Source: Aradus depressus (taxonomy: Eukaryota; Arthropoda; Insecta; Hemiptera; Aradidae). Taken from it: DNA of 64,000 bases. The DNA lies in NCBI GenBank assembly GCA_963662175.1, contig OY759219.1, forward strand, positions 30,856,908 to 30,920,907, in the 5' to 3' direction. The notes below the pieces were generated by a model that saw nothing but the letters and a program-made list of their open reading frames with translations, searched no databases and was not told where the DNA came from. Shown here in pieces: positions 24,679 through 35,062 of this stretch (the stretch's first letter is position 1; each line of letters begins with the position of its first letter). Position numbers and translations under genes: made by a program.

Positions 24679-25440
24679 GGTCAAGTGCAAACTATACTTG
24701 CACAATTAGTGCCATCAACCCCCCACTTAAATTATTAATAATTAAACCAATGGTTCAGCAGTTATAAGGAAATAAACAATTAAATTGTTTATAACAATTG
24801 ATCGCGCTAGAACTTTTCCATCCTGATAATTTTGGCTCAATCTAAACCTAATTCTGAATGTTCATGATTTTTTCAGATTTTTCTGAGCGATCCATCCTGA
24901 TAAGGGTGGACGACAGCAATTTTCCACATAAAAAAGTATATCGTAGAAATTGTTGAATTCGTGCTTCAATAAGCTCTCATTTGACACCCTACACGATGCC
25001 CTCGAGAAAAAAAAAAACAGAATCGAAATTTAACTTTTTATACATCTATAATTGGGCCACCACACTCTCTGTGCTAAATTTCATATTTTTCCGATAGTTT
25101 CAGAGAAAATCTGCTGTGTCAGACGGATAAACGGACACCGAAGTGATTCCATAAATGTTCAGTTTTGCTAATTTTGGCAAGGAACTTTAAAAATGAATGT
25201 GAATCATCGAAGATGTACTTCACTAACATGAATTAATCATTTCCTCTAGCTTTCCAACCGGGCTTATTATTATTATTACTTTCTATTTTTTACTAGAAAA
25301 GGTGATCGAAAAATATATTTTTTTTTGAAATTTTACATATGTGCGGCTGTCGCCTACAGAAAAGTATTTCTATCTTGAAGTTGTAAATTTAGTAAATTAA
25401 AAATTCGTAAATAGGTAATTATAAGATGAGCCAAAGATAA
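24679..25440. other. Unclassified non-coding
   Basis: Text such as TCAGACGGATAAACGGACACC looks like a mobile-element end, but no borders could be set. No coding. Confidence 0.35.
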
Positions 25441-26100
25441 CAGAGAAAGAAAGATGTCGGTGAATCATCGACAATGTATTTCTCCAGCATGAAATAATCT
25501 AAGTAACTCGGTGTTCGCTCTCCCTCTAAAACCAAAAGACCGATTCGGCTGAAAATGTGTAGGTGTCGAGCATATAGGAATTTCGGAGGGCGCCGGTAGC
25601 TCAGTGGTATGAGTGCTTGCCTTCTGACCTCAAGATCGTGGGTTCGAAACCCGACCGAGGCCTTTAGTTTATTTTATCTGGGAAGTAAAATAAACTTAAG
25701 CACGTCGTCCTTCGAATGGGACGTTCAGCGATGGGTCCCGAGCCTGTACGATGTCAGGTACTTGTTAAAGACCCCTGCCCTAAGTGAATAAAAATTTAGG
25801 GTAGGCAAAATTTTGGACTCCCACAGTAGAATCGTGCTCATGTCCACCAGAGTGACGAAAGAGCTGGTAGTAGGCGATATGACCTCGCAGTTAAAACCTG
25901 GGCTTGAGTCATAGTAACTAACTATAAAATTTCGTGTTTGTATAATTTTTTTTATATATCTATGATGTAGACAGAAGAAAATAAATACTTTTTTTTTTCT
26001 TTTTTTCGGAATCAGGGGGTCGGAATAAGTGAAAATTTGTTGAAAACCCAAAATCGAATTTCTGACCGATTGTATAACTTCCCTTATACTTCATATAGCC
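25440..26100. repeat. Family C repeat split by a SINE
   Basis: Interior blocks before 25586 (GTCGGTGAATCATCG, CTCTCCCTCTAAAACC) and the right end after 25918, finishing GACCGATTGTATAACTTCCC (26062-26081). Confidence 0.65.
25586..25917 (+). repeat. SINE-A, full length, AACT-type tail
   Basis: Intact head; the tail reads CATAGTAACTAACTA. A few substitutions and a 6-base deletion at the GAGCGCTCTGG block. Confidence 0.9.
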
Positions 26101-27300
26101 TTTGAAGTAAATTAATATTAACTTCACAAAAAGTATATAGCAGAAAATTGTGCAATATTATCTAAAACGAATTTTGGGTGGAGGGGGACATTAACTACTG
26201 AAATATTATAATTGGATAAGAAACTTTCGCTCAGGCAAATAATTTATATTAGTTTAAATTATAAAAAGTATGATACCAACTTTTAGTTTTAGCGGTTTGT
26301 TATGTAACAAGTCTCTCTACACATTAGCACCATTCTAAATATATGGTACACGAAATAATTAAAGGAAATATGTATGGTAATTATTTACAAGCAGCTAAAA
26401 TTTGCATCTTGGTTTCAAATTTCGCTCACCTAATAATGAATGAAGATTGTACCATAGCAGAGATTACTACAATTAACTACTGTTGGAAAATGTATGAGTA
26501 TATGGCGGTTCTGTGTGTCCCACTAGAAACAGAATGTACCCGACATCACATACATAAAGTAAATATCAGAAATGCGATGTTGAGTTTTTACTAAAATTTC
26601 ATGTTTCCCAACCCTGATTCCAAAAATAAAAAAAATAAATAAAAACATTAAGGCGCAGTCAAGGTCCACGCTGTAGATTTTCTGTGAAAAAGTCGGGATA
26701 AAATCATATTTCATTTTCTTTTCGATGCTGCCGTAGCTCTTGCGTTTGCTCGGCACTAGACTTTTTAGGCTTTTTATATTCCTTTTGATGCGAGCTTTCT
26801 TCTGATTTGCGTTTTCTATAATTCCACACATATTTACGATTCATAAGAGACGATATCTTTAATTTTTTTGCAATTTTCAATTTAATACCGATTTTTAAAT
26901 ATATTTCAGCGAATATTTTTATTCTTTCATTTTGAGTCCTAGTAGTGCTCCTCAAGCTATACAATGACACCCGAATCAACGTCCTATCTAAACGCGTTAT
27001 CACGCTACACTAATTTCTAATTTTACACAACGCTAATTCGCAACAATCATCCGCCGGCGCCCACACTAGCCCGATAACGTCACATGTAAAACAAACACTG
27101 CACATCAAACACGTACAGACATGCTCTATCCATTGTGACCCCAACCGTTGTTATCGCATTATTAGTCTCGTAGTTATTATCGATTGAAATCTGACGGTAT
27201 TTTGTAACACAAGAAAGTTTGACCGGCTATCACTGTGCTCAACGAACGAATAGACGTTTTCACGTCAAAAATTTTACGCATGACCGTGTGTGTGTATGTG
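26101..27300. other. Unclassified; one Lys/Arg-rich minus-strand frame
   Basis: A minus-strand open frame (27003-26704) is rich in K, R and S, without a motif I recognise. Sequence 27030-27200 is somewhat richer in CpG. No splice or promoter support, so no gene is called. Confidence 0.3.
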
Positions 27301-27600
27301 TCTGTGAAAAAGTTAACTCCAGAACCCCATAAGGACGACAACAGTTAATTTTCAGTCAAATCCGCAGAAGGAAAGAAAGTTCAGAGAGGGGGCTCAACTC
27401 AATAACCCTAATAACGTAATGAATGTATTGGCAAACACTTTAATATGATGATTCAGATGTCTCTGTCTAAGTCATTAACTTTTAGTCAATCAAATCGGTC
27501 GATTGGATTCGGAGGGAGAGCAAAAACATAATTGACTAATTCGATCTGGGGAAGTACATTACCAATGATGCACCGACAATTTATTTTTTGAAGTAAAACT
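27300..27600. repeat. Family C repeat, interior
   Basis: AACCCCATAAGGACGACA, GGGGGCTCAACTCAATAAC and CTGGGGAAGTACATTACC blocks. Confidence 0.6.
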
Positions 27601-27727
27601 TCTTTAGCGAGACTTGTGAATCGGAATTATCTCTAGGTACTACAAGTCAACTACGAGGTCAGTGTCAATGCATCAGCTGTTGTGTGCTACGTGTTTGTAT
27701 ACGGTTTATTCCTTAAAATAATACCTT

Positions 27728-28120
27728 TGATTATTATGCCCTTCACGCCAACATATCAATACCAGGTTAGGTTTTCATGCCCGGGCTTTAACTACGAGGT
27801 CATATCGCCTACTACCAGAGCGCTCTTTCGTCACTCTGGTGGACATGAGCCCGACTCTACTGTGGGAGTCCTAAATTTTGCCTACCCTAAATTTTTATTC
27901 ATCTAGGGTAGGGGTCTTTAAAGAGTAACTGACATCGTACAGGCTCGGGACTATCGCTTAACGTCCCATCCGAAGGACGGCGTGCTTAAGTTTTATTTTA
28001 CCTCCCAGATAAAATAAACTAAGGGCCTCGGTCGGGCTACGAACATATCAATACCATCATAGATGCTGGTTGTTGCACCCTAGCAACAGATGTATCTTTA
28101 TAAATAAAAGACGAAAAAAA
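27728..28120 (+). mobile_element. LINE 3' end interrupted by a SINE
   Basis: Continuous with the LINE tail at 62286-62378 once the SINE is removed: CCCTTCACGCCAACATATC ... GATGCTGG, a hairpin TGTTGC...GCAACA (28071-28088), ATCTTTATAAATAAAAGAC and an A-tail. Confidence 0.8.
27765..28041 (-). repeat. SINE-A, headless variant, 15-bp target duplication
   Basis: Minus strand; (AACCT) tail at left, 5' end at CGTAGCCCGACC with no tRNA head. AACATATCAATACCA is duplicated at 27750-27764 and 28042-28056. Body near consensus. Confidence 0.9.
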
Positions 28121-28233
28121 AAAAATAATAAAATAAAATTCATGAAAATTAATTATTAAGTTTTAATTTTTGATTATTTTAAAATTAAATTTATTAAAAA
28201 TTAATTATATTAAAAATTAATTTAATTCAAATT

Positions 28234-28780
28234 ACATATCGCAACCCCAGTTCAAGACTATCGTAACTCAAAAAAATTCATTTTTGAGTTACATACATGT
28301 TAAGATTCTTCATTGTAAACTCTACACGGTGCACACAACCTTCGGATGGGACGTTAAGCGATGGTCCCGAGCCTGTACGATGTCAGGTACTCGTTAAAAG
28401 ACCCCTACCCTAGGTGAATAAAAAGTTAGGGTAGGCAAAATTTAGGACTCCCACAGTAGAGTCGGGCTCATGTCCACCAGAGTGACGAAAGAGCGCTCTG
28501 GTAGTAGGCGATATCACCTCGTAGTTAAAGCCCGGGCATGAGTCATAAAACCTAACGTAACCTCTTAAATTGTTTAGTGCAATAGTATCGGATTTTGACT
28601 TAAGCTAGTCTTGAATTTACGTATCACATGAATGAAGAGCAAGACTATCGGAGAAGATGTCACGTGAAGAGAAAAAGAGAGATATAGAAAAAGGGAGAAG
28701 AAATAAAAATCTTAAATCTTGTTTTCCCACAAACTAGCTTTTTTGAGTTACGATAGTCTTGAACTGGGGTTGCGATATGT
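28234..28780. mobile_element. TIR element (CATATCGCA ends) holding a SINE
   Basis: Terminal inverted repeats of about 43 bp: CATATCGCAACCCCAGTTC at the left and its complement ending at 28779. TA lies outside both ends, suggesting a Tc1/mariner-type duplication. A SINE-A (28338-28563) is inserted. About 320 bp without it; no coding. Confidence 0.8.
28338..28563 (+). repeat. SINE-A, 5'-truncated
   Basis: Starts at CTTCGGATGGGACG; near-consensus 3' part and CCTAACGTAACCT tail. No clear target duplication. Confidence 0.85.
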
Positions 28781-29585
28781 AAACATGAAGGTACACGTGG
28801 AGGTATTAAGCCAGGTTCTGGACGTCACAGCGGGGACAAAACAAAACGACAAAAACAACTGTTGATCGTTGTCGAGAATATCGTCAACGTATTAAATAAA
28901 CTCGTGTACGTGTTATTCAAAACAATCGTTAGTAAAATTTTAATTATTATCGTTTTCTAAATTATTATCTATTTTTACTAAAATTTATTTTATTACGTTA
29001 TATATATATTTACTTAATTCGCATGGTTAATGAAGACAAAAGAAGTTTCACTTCAACCGTGCGCTTATATGAGTGAAGCATATCTGTTTTTTGCATGTAA
29101 CCATCTGCAAAATTTTCAAATTCAGTGAACTAAGTTCTTTCAATATTAACTTATATTTTCGAGCCTATAGAACAGTTAGCGACTGCGCATCGTTAGTTTC
29201 AAGATGGCACTTCCCAAACAATCTTAGCTCATTATAGTCCCAACTCCACTGATTACTTCAAGTGGGTCATTTCTTAAAATTTCATTAAAACCTCTCTCAG
29301 AAAGAGAATTAATCTAAAAAATGAACCCGACGGTAATGGGTAGACATTATCCTGCCAACTTTAAATTAAATTTTTTTATACACCCACTCCCGGAGCTTCA
29401 AGCATTGTTTAAGAAGCTTTTCTTTCCACAGAATGACTTCTGTTATAAACGAGCTCATATTTATATAACTCATATTTGCACTTTAATATTTTCTAATTTA
29501 CATAATAATGTAACATATCAAAAAAGAGAGTATTCGAGAATATTTTTGGGTTTTGTAAGAAAATTATGAATTTATATATAATAGT
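28781..29585. other. Unclassified non-coding
   Basis: AT-rich; no recognised repeat or supported gene. The open frame from 29321 has no motif. Confidence 0.35.
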
Positions 29586-29862
29586 TATTGCAATTCATAC
29601 CTCGGCTTTAACTACAAGGTCATATCGCCTACTACCAGAGCGCTCTTTCGTCACTCTGGTGGATGGGAGTTCTAAATTGTGCCTACCCTAAATTTTTATT
29701 CTACTAGGGAAAGGGTCTTTAACGAATACCTGACATCGTACAGGCTCGGGACTATCCGCATTACGTCCCATCCGACGGACGGCGAGCTCAATGATTTTTC
29801 ACTTTCCAGGTAACCTAAGAGCCTCGACAGGGTTTCGAACCTGCGAGCGCCCTGTATACTCC
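29586..29862 (-). repeat. SINE-A with deleted head segment
   Basis: Minus-strand copy in which box B (GGTTTCGAACC) joins directly to the 5' tip GCGCCCTG; box A is deleted. Confidence 0.75.
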
Positions 29863-30307
29863 AAAATAAGTAGTGAAAGATTATATCATTTCGATCCGCT
29901 ATAAACATTTTACGTTGAAAAGAAAGAAGTAAGAATCTGCTTAACCCGTAACTGGTGACGTGGATTTTTTGTAACGTAACTGGTGACGTGGGGTTATCTA
30001 TACCCACAACTTTTCCCCTCTCCCACGAGCTTAACTTGCGGGGTAAAAAAAATATTTTAATTTTAATTAATTTAGTGACATGTATTTATGACCTCAAAAA
30101 CATTTAAACACAAAAAAAAAAGTCTAGGGCCCCAAAAAGTTTTTTTTATAAAACTTGCCATTAAAAACCAATTTAAGCTATAGAGTTGCTAAAAATCCCA
30201 AAATATAATTTGCAACACCTTTTGGAATAAAAATTGCAGCAATACTCTATTATTTAAATATAATAAAAGTAAAAAAAAAAGTTAATTTTGAATTAAAATT
30301 CCGACAC

Positions 30308-30440
30308 ATCATTCAGCACATTCTTTACAGACTGGAATCATACAACTTCCACATATTGGCACTTTGCAACCATTGCAGGCTTTTTTGTTTATTTTGTCAG
30401 ATCCTCTGGGGCACTTCTGGCATCTTCCGGTTTTTTCCAT
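30308..30440 (-). pseudogene. piggyBac transposase C-terminal cysteine-rich domain
   Basis: Minus-strand frame from ATG 30440 has four CxxC pairs (CQKC, CNGC, CGSC, CKEC) spaced 11, 4 and 4, ending CAE-stop. This matches the C-terminal zinc-binding domain of piggyBac-family transposases that contacts the element ends. The catalytic DDD domain is missing. Confidence 0.75.
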
Positions 30441-30477
30441 AGTATTTAGTTACCTTTTTTTTTTAATTTTTTTGTTA

Positions 30478-30660
30478 GAGGTTCATAAGATCAGACCCAG
30501 ACGAAAAATCCAAAGTATGCGGCAGTGAAGTACTTGCCATTACCGATGGAAATTCGTCATCAGTCAATTCTTGTTCTGAATCAGTTTGATGATCACTAAC
30601 ATAATCACGAGATACATCTTCATCACCACTGCACTCACTTTCTCCTTCAAGTATTGACCA
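30478..30660 (-). pseudogene. piggyBac transposase acidic N-terminus
   Basis: Minus-strand frame rich in D, E and S (GESECSGDEDVSRDY, EQELTDDEF) ending at TAA near 30480. Acidic N-termini are typical of piggyBac transposases. A short A/T run separates it from the Cys domain, so the central catalytic part was deleted. Confidence 0.6.
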
Positions 30661-31373
30661 TCAGAAACGTTTTTTAAGATGCCATAACAATAAAATTATA
30701 TGTAAAAATTATTCATAAAAAGTTATTTATAAACACAGTAGATAATACCAAAAACCCACAGAAAAAATAATAAAATAAAAAAAATCGCGAAGTGCAAAAA
30801 AGTTACGTATCTGGTGACGTGGGGTGTAAATTACCCTGAACTTACATTTATTTGGAGCTGACACGAAATAACACACTAAAGAATCAAAATAATACACTAG
30901 GCAAGGAGGGCATAGACCGACTGGAAGGTACCTAGTCGGACAACAAGTTACCCCCAACCCTCTGGCCCCAGTGGTGTTTCGCTGGGTATCACACACCCCA
31001 CGTCACCAGTTACGGGTTAAGAACTAATCAAAAAGATTAACAGTATTGCTCTAAATCACTCAACACAGATTTGGAATACACAATATGTTTTAAACACTGA
31101 CAAAATATCCTGTATATCAGAGGCTCAACATATTTTCCCGATTCTCGAACAATTTTTTTTTTATTGTGAGTGGAAAAAATATTTAATAATATATGTATAT
31201 TTTTAACATTATTAATTGTATTTTATTTTATTTCAATCCCTATTAAAATAAATAAGAACAGAGACAAGTTCACTTAGTTCTTAAGCAGTTTCATACTTTG
31301 TTCTTACCTACAGACAATCTTTATAGCGGATCAAAATGATATAATCTTTCACAACTTATTAATTGGACTATAG

Positions 31374-31470
31374 AAGGCGCTGGTAGCCCAGAGGCAGAAT
31401 GCTAGCATACTGAGCTCAAGATCACGTGTTCAAAACCCCCCTGTCGAGGCCCTTTTTTTTTTTTTTTTTT
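31374..31470 (+). repeat. SINE-A head fragment ending in poly-T
   Basis: tRNA-like head GGCGCTGGTAGCCCAGAGG to CGAGGCCC, then about 18 T. No SINE body follows. Confidence 0.7.
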
Positions 31471-31887
31471 ACAAATAGCTATTTACAACTGTATACACAT
31501 AAATACGAGGCCCTGAAAATCGTTGGGGGCAGTTTTCGTACTCTTATCCGGCTAGACCCTCTCGTATTGTCACATTCGTTGCAGTGACAATTATTAGAAA
31601 TTCGACAGGTGTCGTTTTTTTGAGTCCTCCAGATCCATACATAAAATTTTATGTCGATATATTCACTAAAACGGTAGTCATTGTGTTTTTGTAACATCAG
31701 ACAGACAGGAATGACTTTTCATCCGATTTTCATGTTTCCAGACTCTTGATTTCTTTGATATAAAAGACCTACCGATGAGACCTTCAACGATACATCGACA
31801 TTATTACGATACCAATGTTACGACACTTATTGATACATCGAATATTCCAACAATCGTATGGAGAAGTTCCTGGAGAAACTGAATAAC

Positions 31888-32150
31888 CTAAAACACATAG
31901 TCATGTAAGATTTGGTTGTTAATATCTAGCGGGGAGCTTATCTTGAGCACTGTTCCGTGGATCTTAACAGTAGATCCCAAGCGGCAGATAAGACCAGCTA
32001 CAACCAGGTTCTGTAATAATCCACGCGGATCAGTGTTTGCGTGCACTCCAAATCGTGTGAAGCGTCCATCAGTCACCAGAAGGTTGTTCTGGCCAATGAA
32101 GTCATTACCGGACCTTGTCCACTCACAGCCTAGTCTACTTCAATTCGCCA
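31888..32150 (-). CDS. Exon-like minus-strand frame, not recognised
   Basis: Minus-strand frame ending at TAG 31888-31890 encodes about 80 residues including DFIGQNNLLVTDGRFTRFGV and GLLQNLVVAGLICRLGS, with balanced codon use unlike the AT-rich flanks. In-frame TGA lies just upstream of LGCEWTRSG. The opposite strand is also open, so the strand is uncertain. Could be a terminal exon, a processed copy or a transposon piece. Confidence 0.3.
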
Positions 32151-32184
32151 TAACAAATGTTCCTCTAACATTTATGTTATGTTC

Positions 32185-32312
32185 ATCGGAAAAAAAAAAA
32201 ATGTCTTCAGTGAATCAATGGCAATGTACTTCCCCAGTGTGAATTAATCGACTAAGTTTTCGCTCTTCCTCCAAAAACCAATCGACCATTTGAACTAAAA
32301 ATCAATATACAG
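32185..32312. repeat. Family C repeat fragment
   Basis: GTGAATCAATGGCAATGTAC, TTCCCCAGTGTGAATTAATC and CAATCGACCATTTG blocks. The SINE at 32315 inserted at its end and the repeat resumes at 32662. Confidence 0.65.
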
Positions 32313-32314
32313 AG

Positions 32315-32661
32315 AGGGCGCCGGTAGCTCAGTGGTATGCGTGCTTGACTTCTGAGCTCAAGGTCGTGGGTTCGTAACCCGACCGAGGCCCTTAGTTTAT
32401 TTTATCTGGGAGGTAAAATAAACTTAAGCACGCCGTCCTTCGGATGGGACGTTAAGCGATGGTCCCGAGCCTGTACGATGTCAGGTACTCGTTAAAGACT
32501 CCTACCCTAGATGAATAAAAATTTAGGGTAGGCAAAATTTAGGACTCCCACAGTGGAGTCGGGCTCATGTCCACCAGAGTGACGAAAGAGCGCTCTGGTA
32601 GTAGGCGATATGACCTCGTTGTTAAAGCCCGGGCATGAGTCATAAAACCTAAACCTAAACC
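32315..32661 (+). repeat. SINE-A, complete reference copy with 13-bp target duplication
   Basis: About 347 bp: head with box A TAGCTCAGTGG (32325) and box B GGTTCGTAACC (32369), a self-complementary TTTTATC-TGGGAGG-TAAAATAA block, a central body, GAGCGCTC, and an (AAACCT)n tail. TCAATATACAGAG flanks at 32302-32314 and 32662-32674. The head should drive RNA polymerase III; movement relied on a LINE partner. Confidence 0.95.
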
Positions 32662-32715
32662 TCAATATACAGAGACTTCTGAATCATCATACTTAATATG
32701 TGATAGTAAGATGTT

Positions 32716-33295
32716 GTGAGACGAGATTTCTCATAGAAATAAAATACGATGTTTTCCCACTGTTTTATTTTAGACCAGAACCGGTTTTCAACGCAATTGT
32801 GTCATCATCAGAGGCACACCTATGAATAAATATAAAATATAAATATGGAAAAGTAACTAAAGCATCAGGGTACAGAGTAACAAAAAAAAAATATATATAT
32901 ACAGCCAAATCGAACGAAAAGAAGAGAGAAATTATTGGCGAAGGAGGGCTGTTATTAAAGTTATTTGTGTTAGGCCCTTCCTTCCCTTTGGCCGATTTGA
33001 CTGAAAGTCAATAGCTATAGTCCATATACATGTATCATTTTGCATATATTCCACCATCTAATCTATCTCTACACTTTTGGAATCAGGGAGATGGAAAACA
33101 TGAAATTCCGTTGTTTTTCCTCTTCTGAAAAAGGGAGGCGATTTGTTGACCTGTTCAACCCCTTCTATTCTATACGTTGTCTTCCCACTGTTTTATTTTA
33201 GACTAGAACCAACGCCACAGCGTCATCATCAGTGGTTCATCCCACCCGCACAGCACAGCAGTTAAAAGACAACTGGCCATTTCTATGAGACATCA
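32716..33295. repeat. Direct-repeat unit with hammerhead-like ends
   Basis: The blocks CCCACTGTTTTATTTTAGAC at 32757 and 33185 begin direct repeats of about 70 bases. On the minus strand each reads CTGATGATGAC..., and the left copy continues to GAAAACCGG and GGTC. TTTCTCATAGAAA and TTTCTATGAGA lie outside. A family C piece (about 32980-33120) lies between. Confidence 0.5.
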
Positions 33296-33474
33296 TACTA
33301 AATGTTGTGTCGATACATTCATTACATTAGCAATTACTACAAATATGCAAGACATATGGAAGTAAAAATGGCGGCAGTCTACTCCCGATTAACCGGGTAA
33401 TGACGGGGGAGAGTACCGTGGATGAACCAAATAACGGTTAATTCAAAGGCTAAAGTAAACATAGATGTTATACG

Positions 33475-33562
33475 AAGTACAGGGGAAGTTATGTAATCCG
33501 TGAGAAGTTCGATGTTGAGTTTTCACCGGAACATGTTTTCCGACCCCCTGATTCTAAAAATA
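33475..33562. repeat. Family C left terminus
   Basis: Clean copy of the left end: AGGGGAAGTTATGTAATC, GATGTTGAGTTTTCACCGG and CCGACCCCCTGATTC. Confidence 0.75.
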
Positions 33563-33668
33563 ATAAATTTAAAAAATGCCACTTTGGTTGTGAGGACGAT
33601 AACTCTCGATAGAGAGATGAACATTGAGATTAAGACGAATATGAAGACAAGCATAAGTCAGCTCCAGT

Positions 33669-34521
33669 CATGCGGTGTTTGTCAAATACCGAGCAACTGT
33701 TAGGCGAACTCCTACTAGTGTGGATGGATCGCTCGCCTGTGCTCGTCTTAGGCCGAGCACAAAATTCGTATGCTCGCTATTTCCGTAGTTTGTCGCTCTT
33801 TCATGCCACATCAAAGGAGACGAGCACCTGCATTGTCGGTCCTTGCCACACACATTCGGTGCTTGCCAAATAGCACTTAAATGATGAGATAGCTGATAAC
33901 AACAGAGATATAGCTTTATCACTTTAGATTTAGTTTGTCACATCAAGACGACAATATCAGGCCAAACTGAAGCAATAATTGACAGGAAGTACACATTACT
34001 TATTCTTGTGTATAAAATAAATAGTGAATCTATTTATTTATCTTCTAATTTTTTCTAAGGATAAAGTTTATTCCTAATTCTATTTCAGTGAAGAAACTGC
34101 ATTGGGGTCGGGGATTTGCAATATTCCCATTTGTATCTATTAGGGTAAAATAACAACAAAACAAGAAATTCCATCAATTATTTTACTTAAATGAATTTTA
34201 AAATTTTTTCAGCATATGAATTGCTCTTATGGCCAAACGCACTTTGTGACATCACTTATTTTGTTTAAAAAACGACTTTAAAATCTGTATGTTGGCCAAT
34301 TTAGGCGATATCAAAATTTTGAAAGTTGTTCTTAACTTTTCATGCTACTTTAAAATAAAAAAATCATGCAGTATTCATATTGTATGGATTATTAATGGAT
34401 AATTGTATTTATATCCAGACAACAACAAGACACTTGTTATCAAGTTGTTGTTATCAAGAGAAGTATTCGTATTGAATGTTCCGCTAATGATCGGTGCGAG
34501 GTGATGTGACAAACACCACAT
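33669..34521. mobile_element. Possible TIR element
   Basis: Left CATGCGGTGTTTGTCA and right TGACAAACACCACATG are inverted, with weaker matching inwards. Flanks are degenerate GAGACGAAYAT-like repeats on both sides. No coding; two overlapping open frames at 33668-33922 are not supported. Confidence 0.4.
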
Positions 34522-35062
34522 GTCTCAAGCCGGCTATAGAGACAGAGGCGAACATAGGGACAGATACGAATATTGAGAATGAGACGAACCGAATTCCCAA
34601 AATTCTTACAATGAACTTTGAATAGGTTTCCGTCACAGTAGAAACCAAATTATATACTCAATAGGACCAGAAAAGGTCCCTCTAAAAATGATAATGTTAA
34701 TTTTTTTTTTTTTTTTTTATTGTTTAATTTATTCAAAATGAACCGGAAATTGTATGAAAGTGTTGAAAGAAGCTTATAAATATGTATTTTAGGGGCAGAT
34801 GAAACCCTTCAGTTGTTGAAAGATAGATCAGGAATCAAAGAGCCAAGAACGCTCTGTGGGTTCTCTTCACAGTCCAATTAGAGACCTCCTAGAATCCGGT
34901 AGAAGGTATAAATTTTTCCCATTTCTTTATGGTAATTCGACCGAAATATTAAAAAAAAAAAAATAGTCGTTGGTAAACCACCGGCGATGTGGTACTTACC
35001 CAGCACGAATTAATTAATTAATTTTTCGATCTCACTCTAACACCAATGGGTCACTTTCATCA
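34522..35062. other. Unclassified with family C piece
   Basis: T-run at 34700-34719. A family C interior fragment at 34955-35060 (AACCACCGGCGATG, ACCCAGCACGAATTAATT). Confidence 0.4.

Larger units (their letters stand above)
29941..31020. mobile_element. piggyBac-like element, internally deleted
   Basis: TTAA at both ends, then CCCGTAACTGGTGACGTGG and the inverted copy CCACGTCACCAGTTACGGG. CCC...GGG ends and TTAA duplications are the piggyBac signature. A GTAACTGGTGACGTGGGG copy repeats near 29974, and TGGTGACGTGGGGT at 30810. Contains N- and C-terminal transposase pieces on the minus strand. Confidence 0.9.
29868..31357. mobile_element. Inverted-repeat element hosting a piggyBac derivative
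   Basis: Arms of about 75 bp: GTGAAAGATTATATCATTTC (left) and its complement at 31330-31355. The left arm is cut by the piggyBac element at TTAA, while the right arm keeps the uninterrupted sequence CTTAAGCAGTTTC. Confidence 0.75.

Noticed and set aside
26704..27003. 99-codon minus-strand Lys/Arg-rich frame
   Set aside because: No recognisable domain, splice site or neighbouring coding; composition can explain it.
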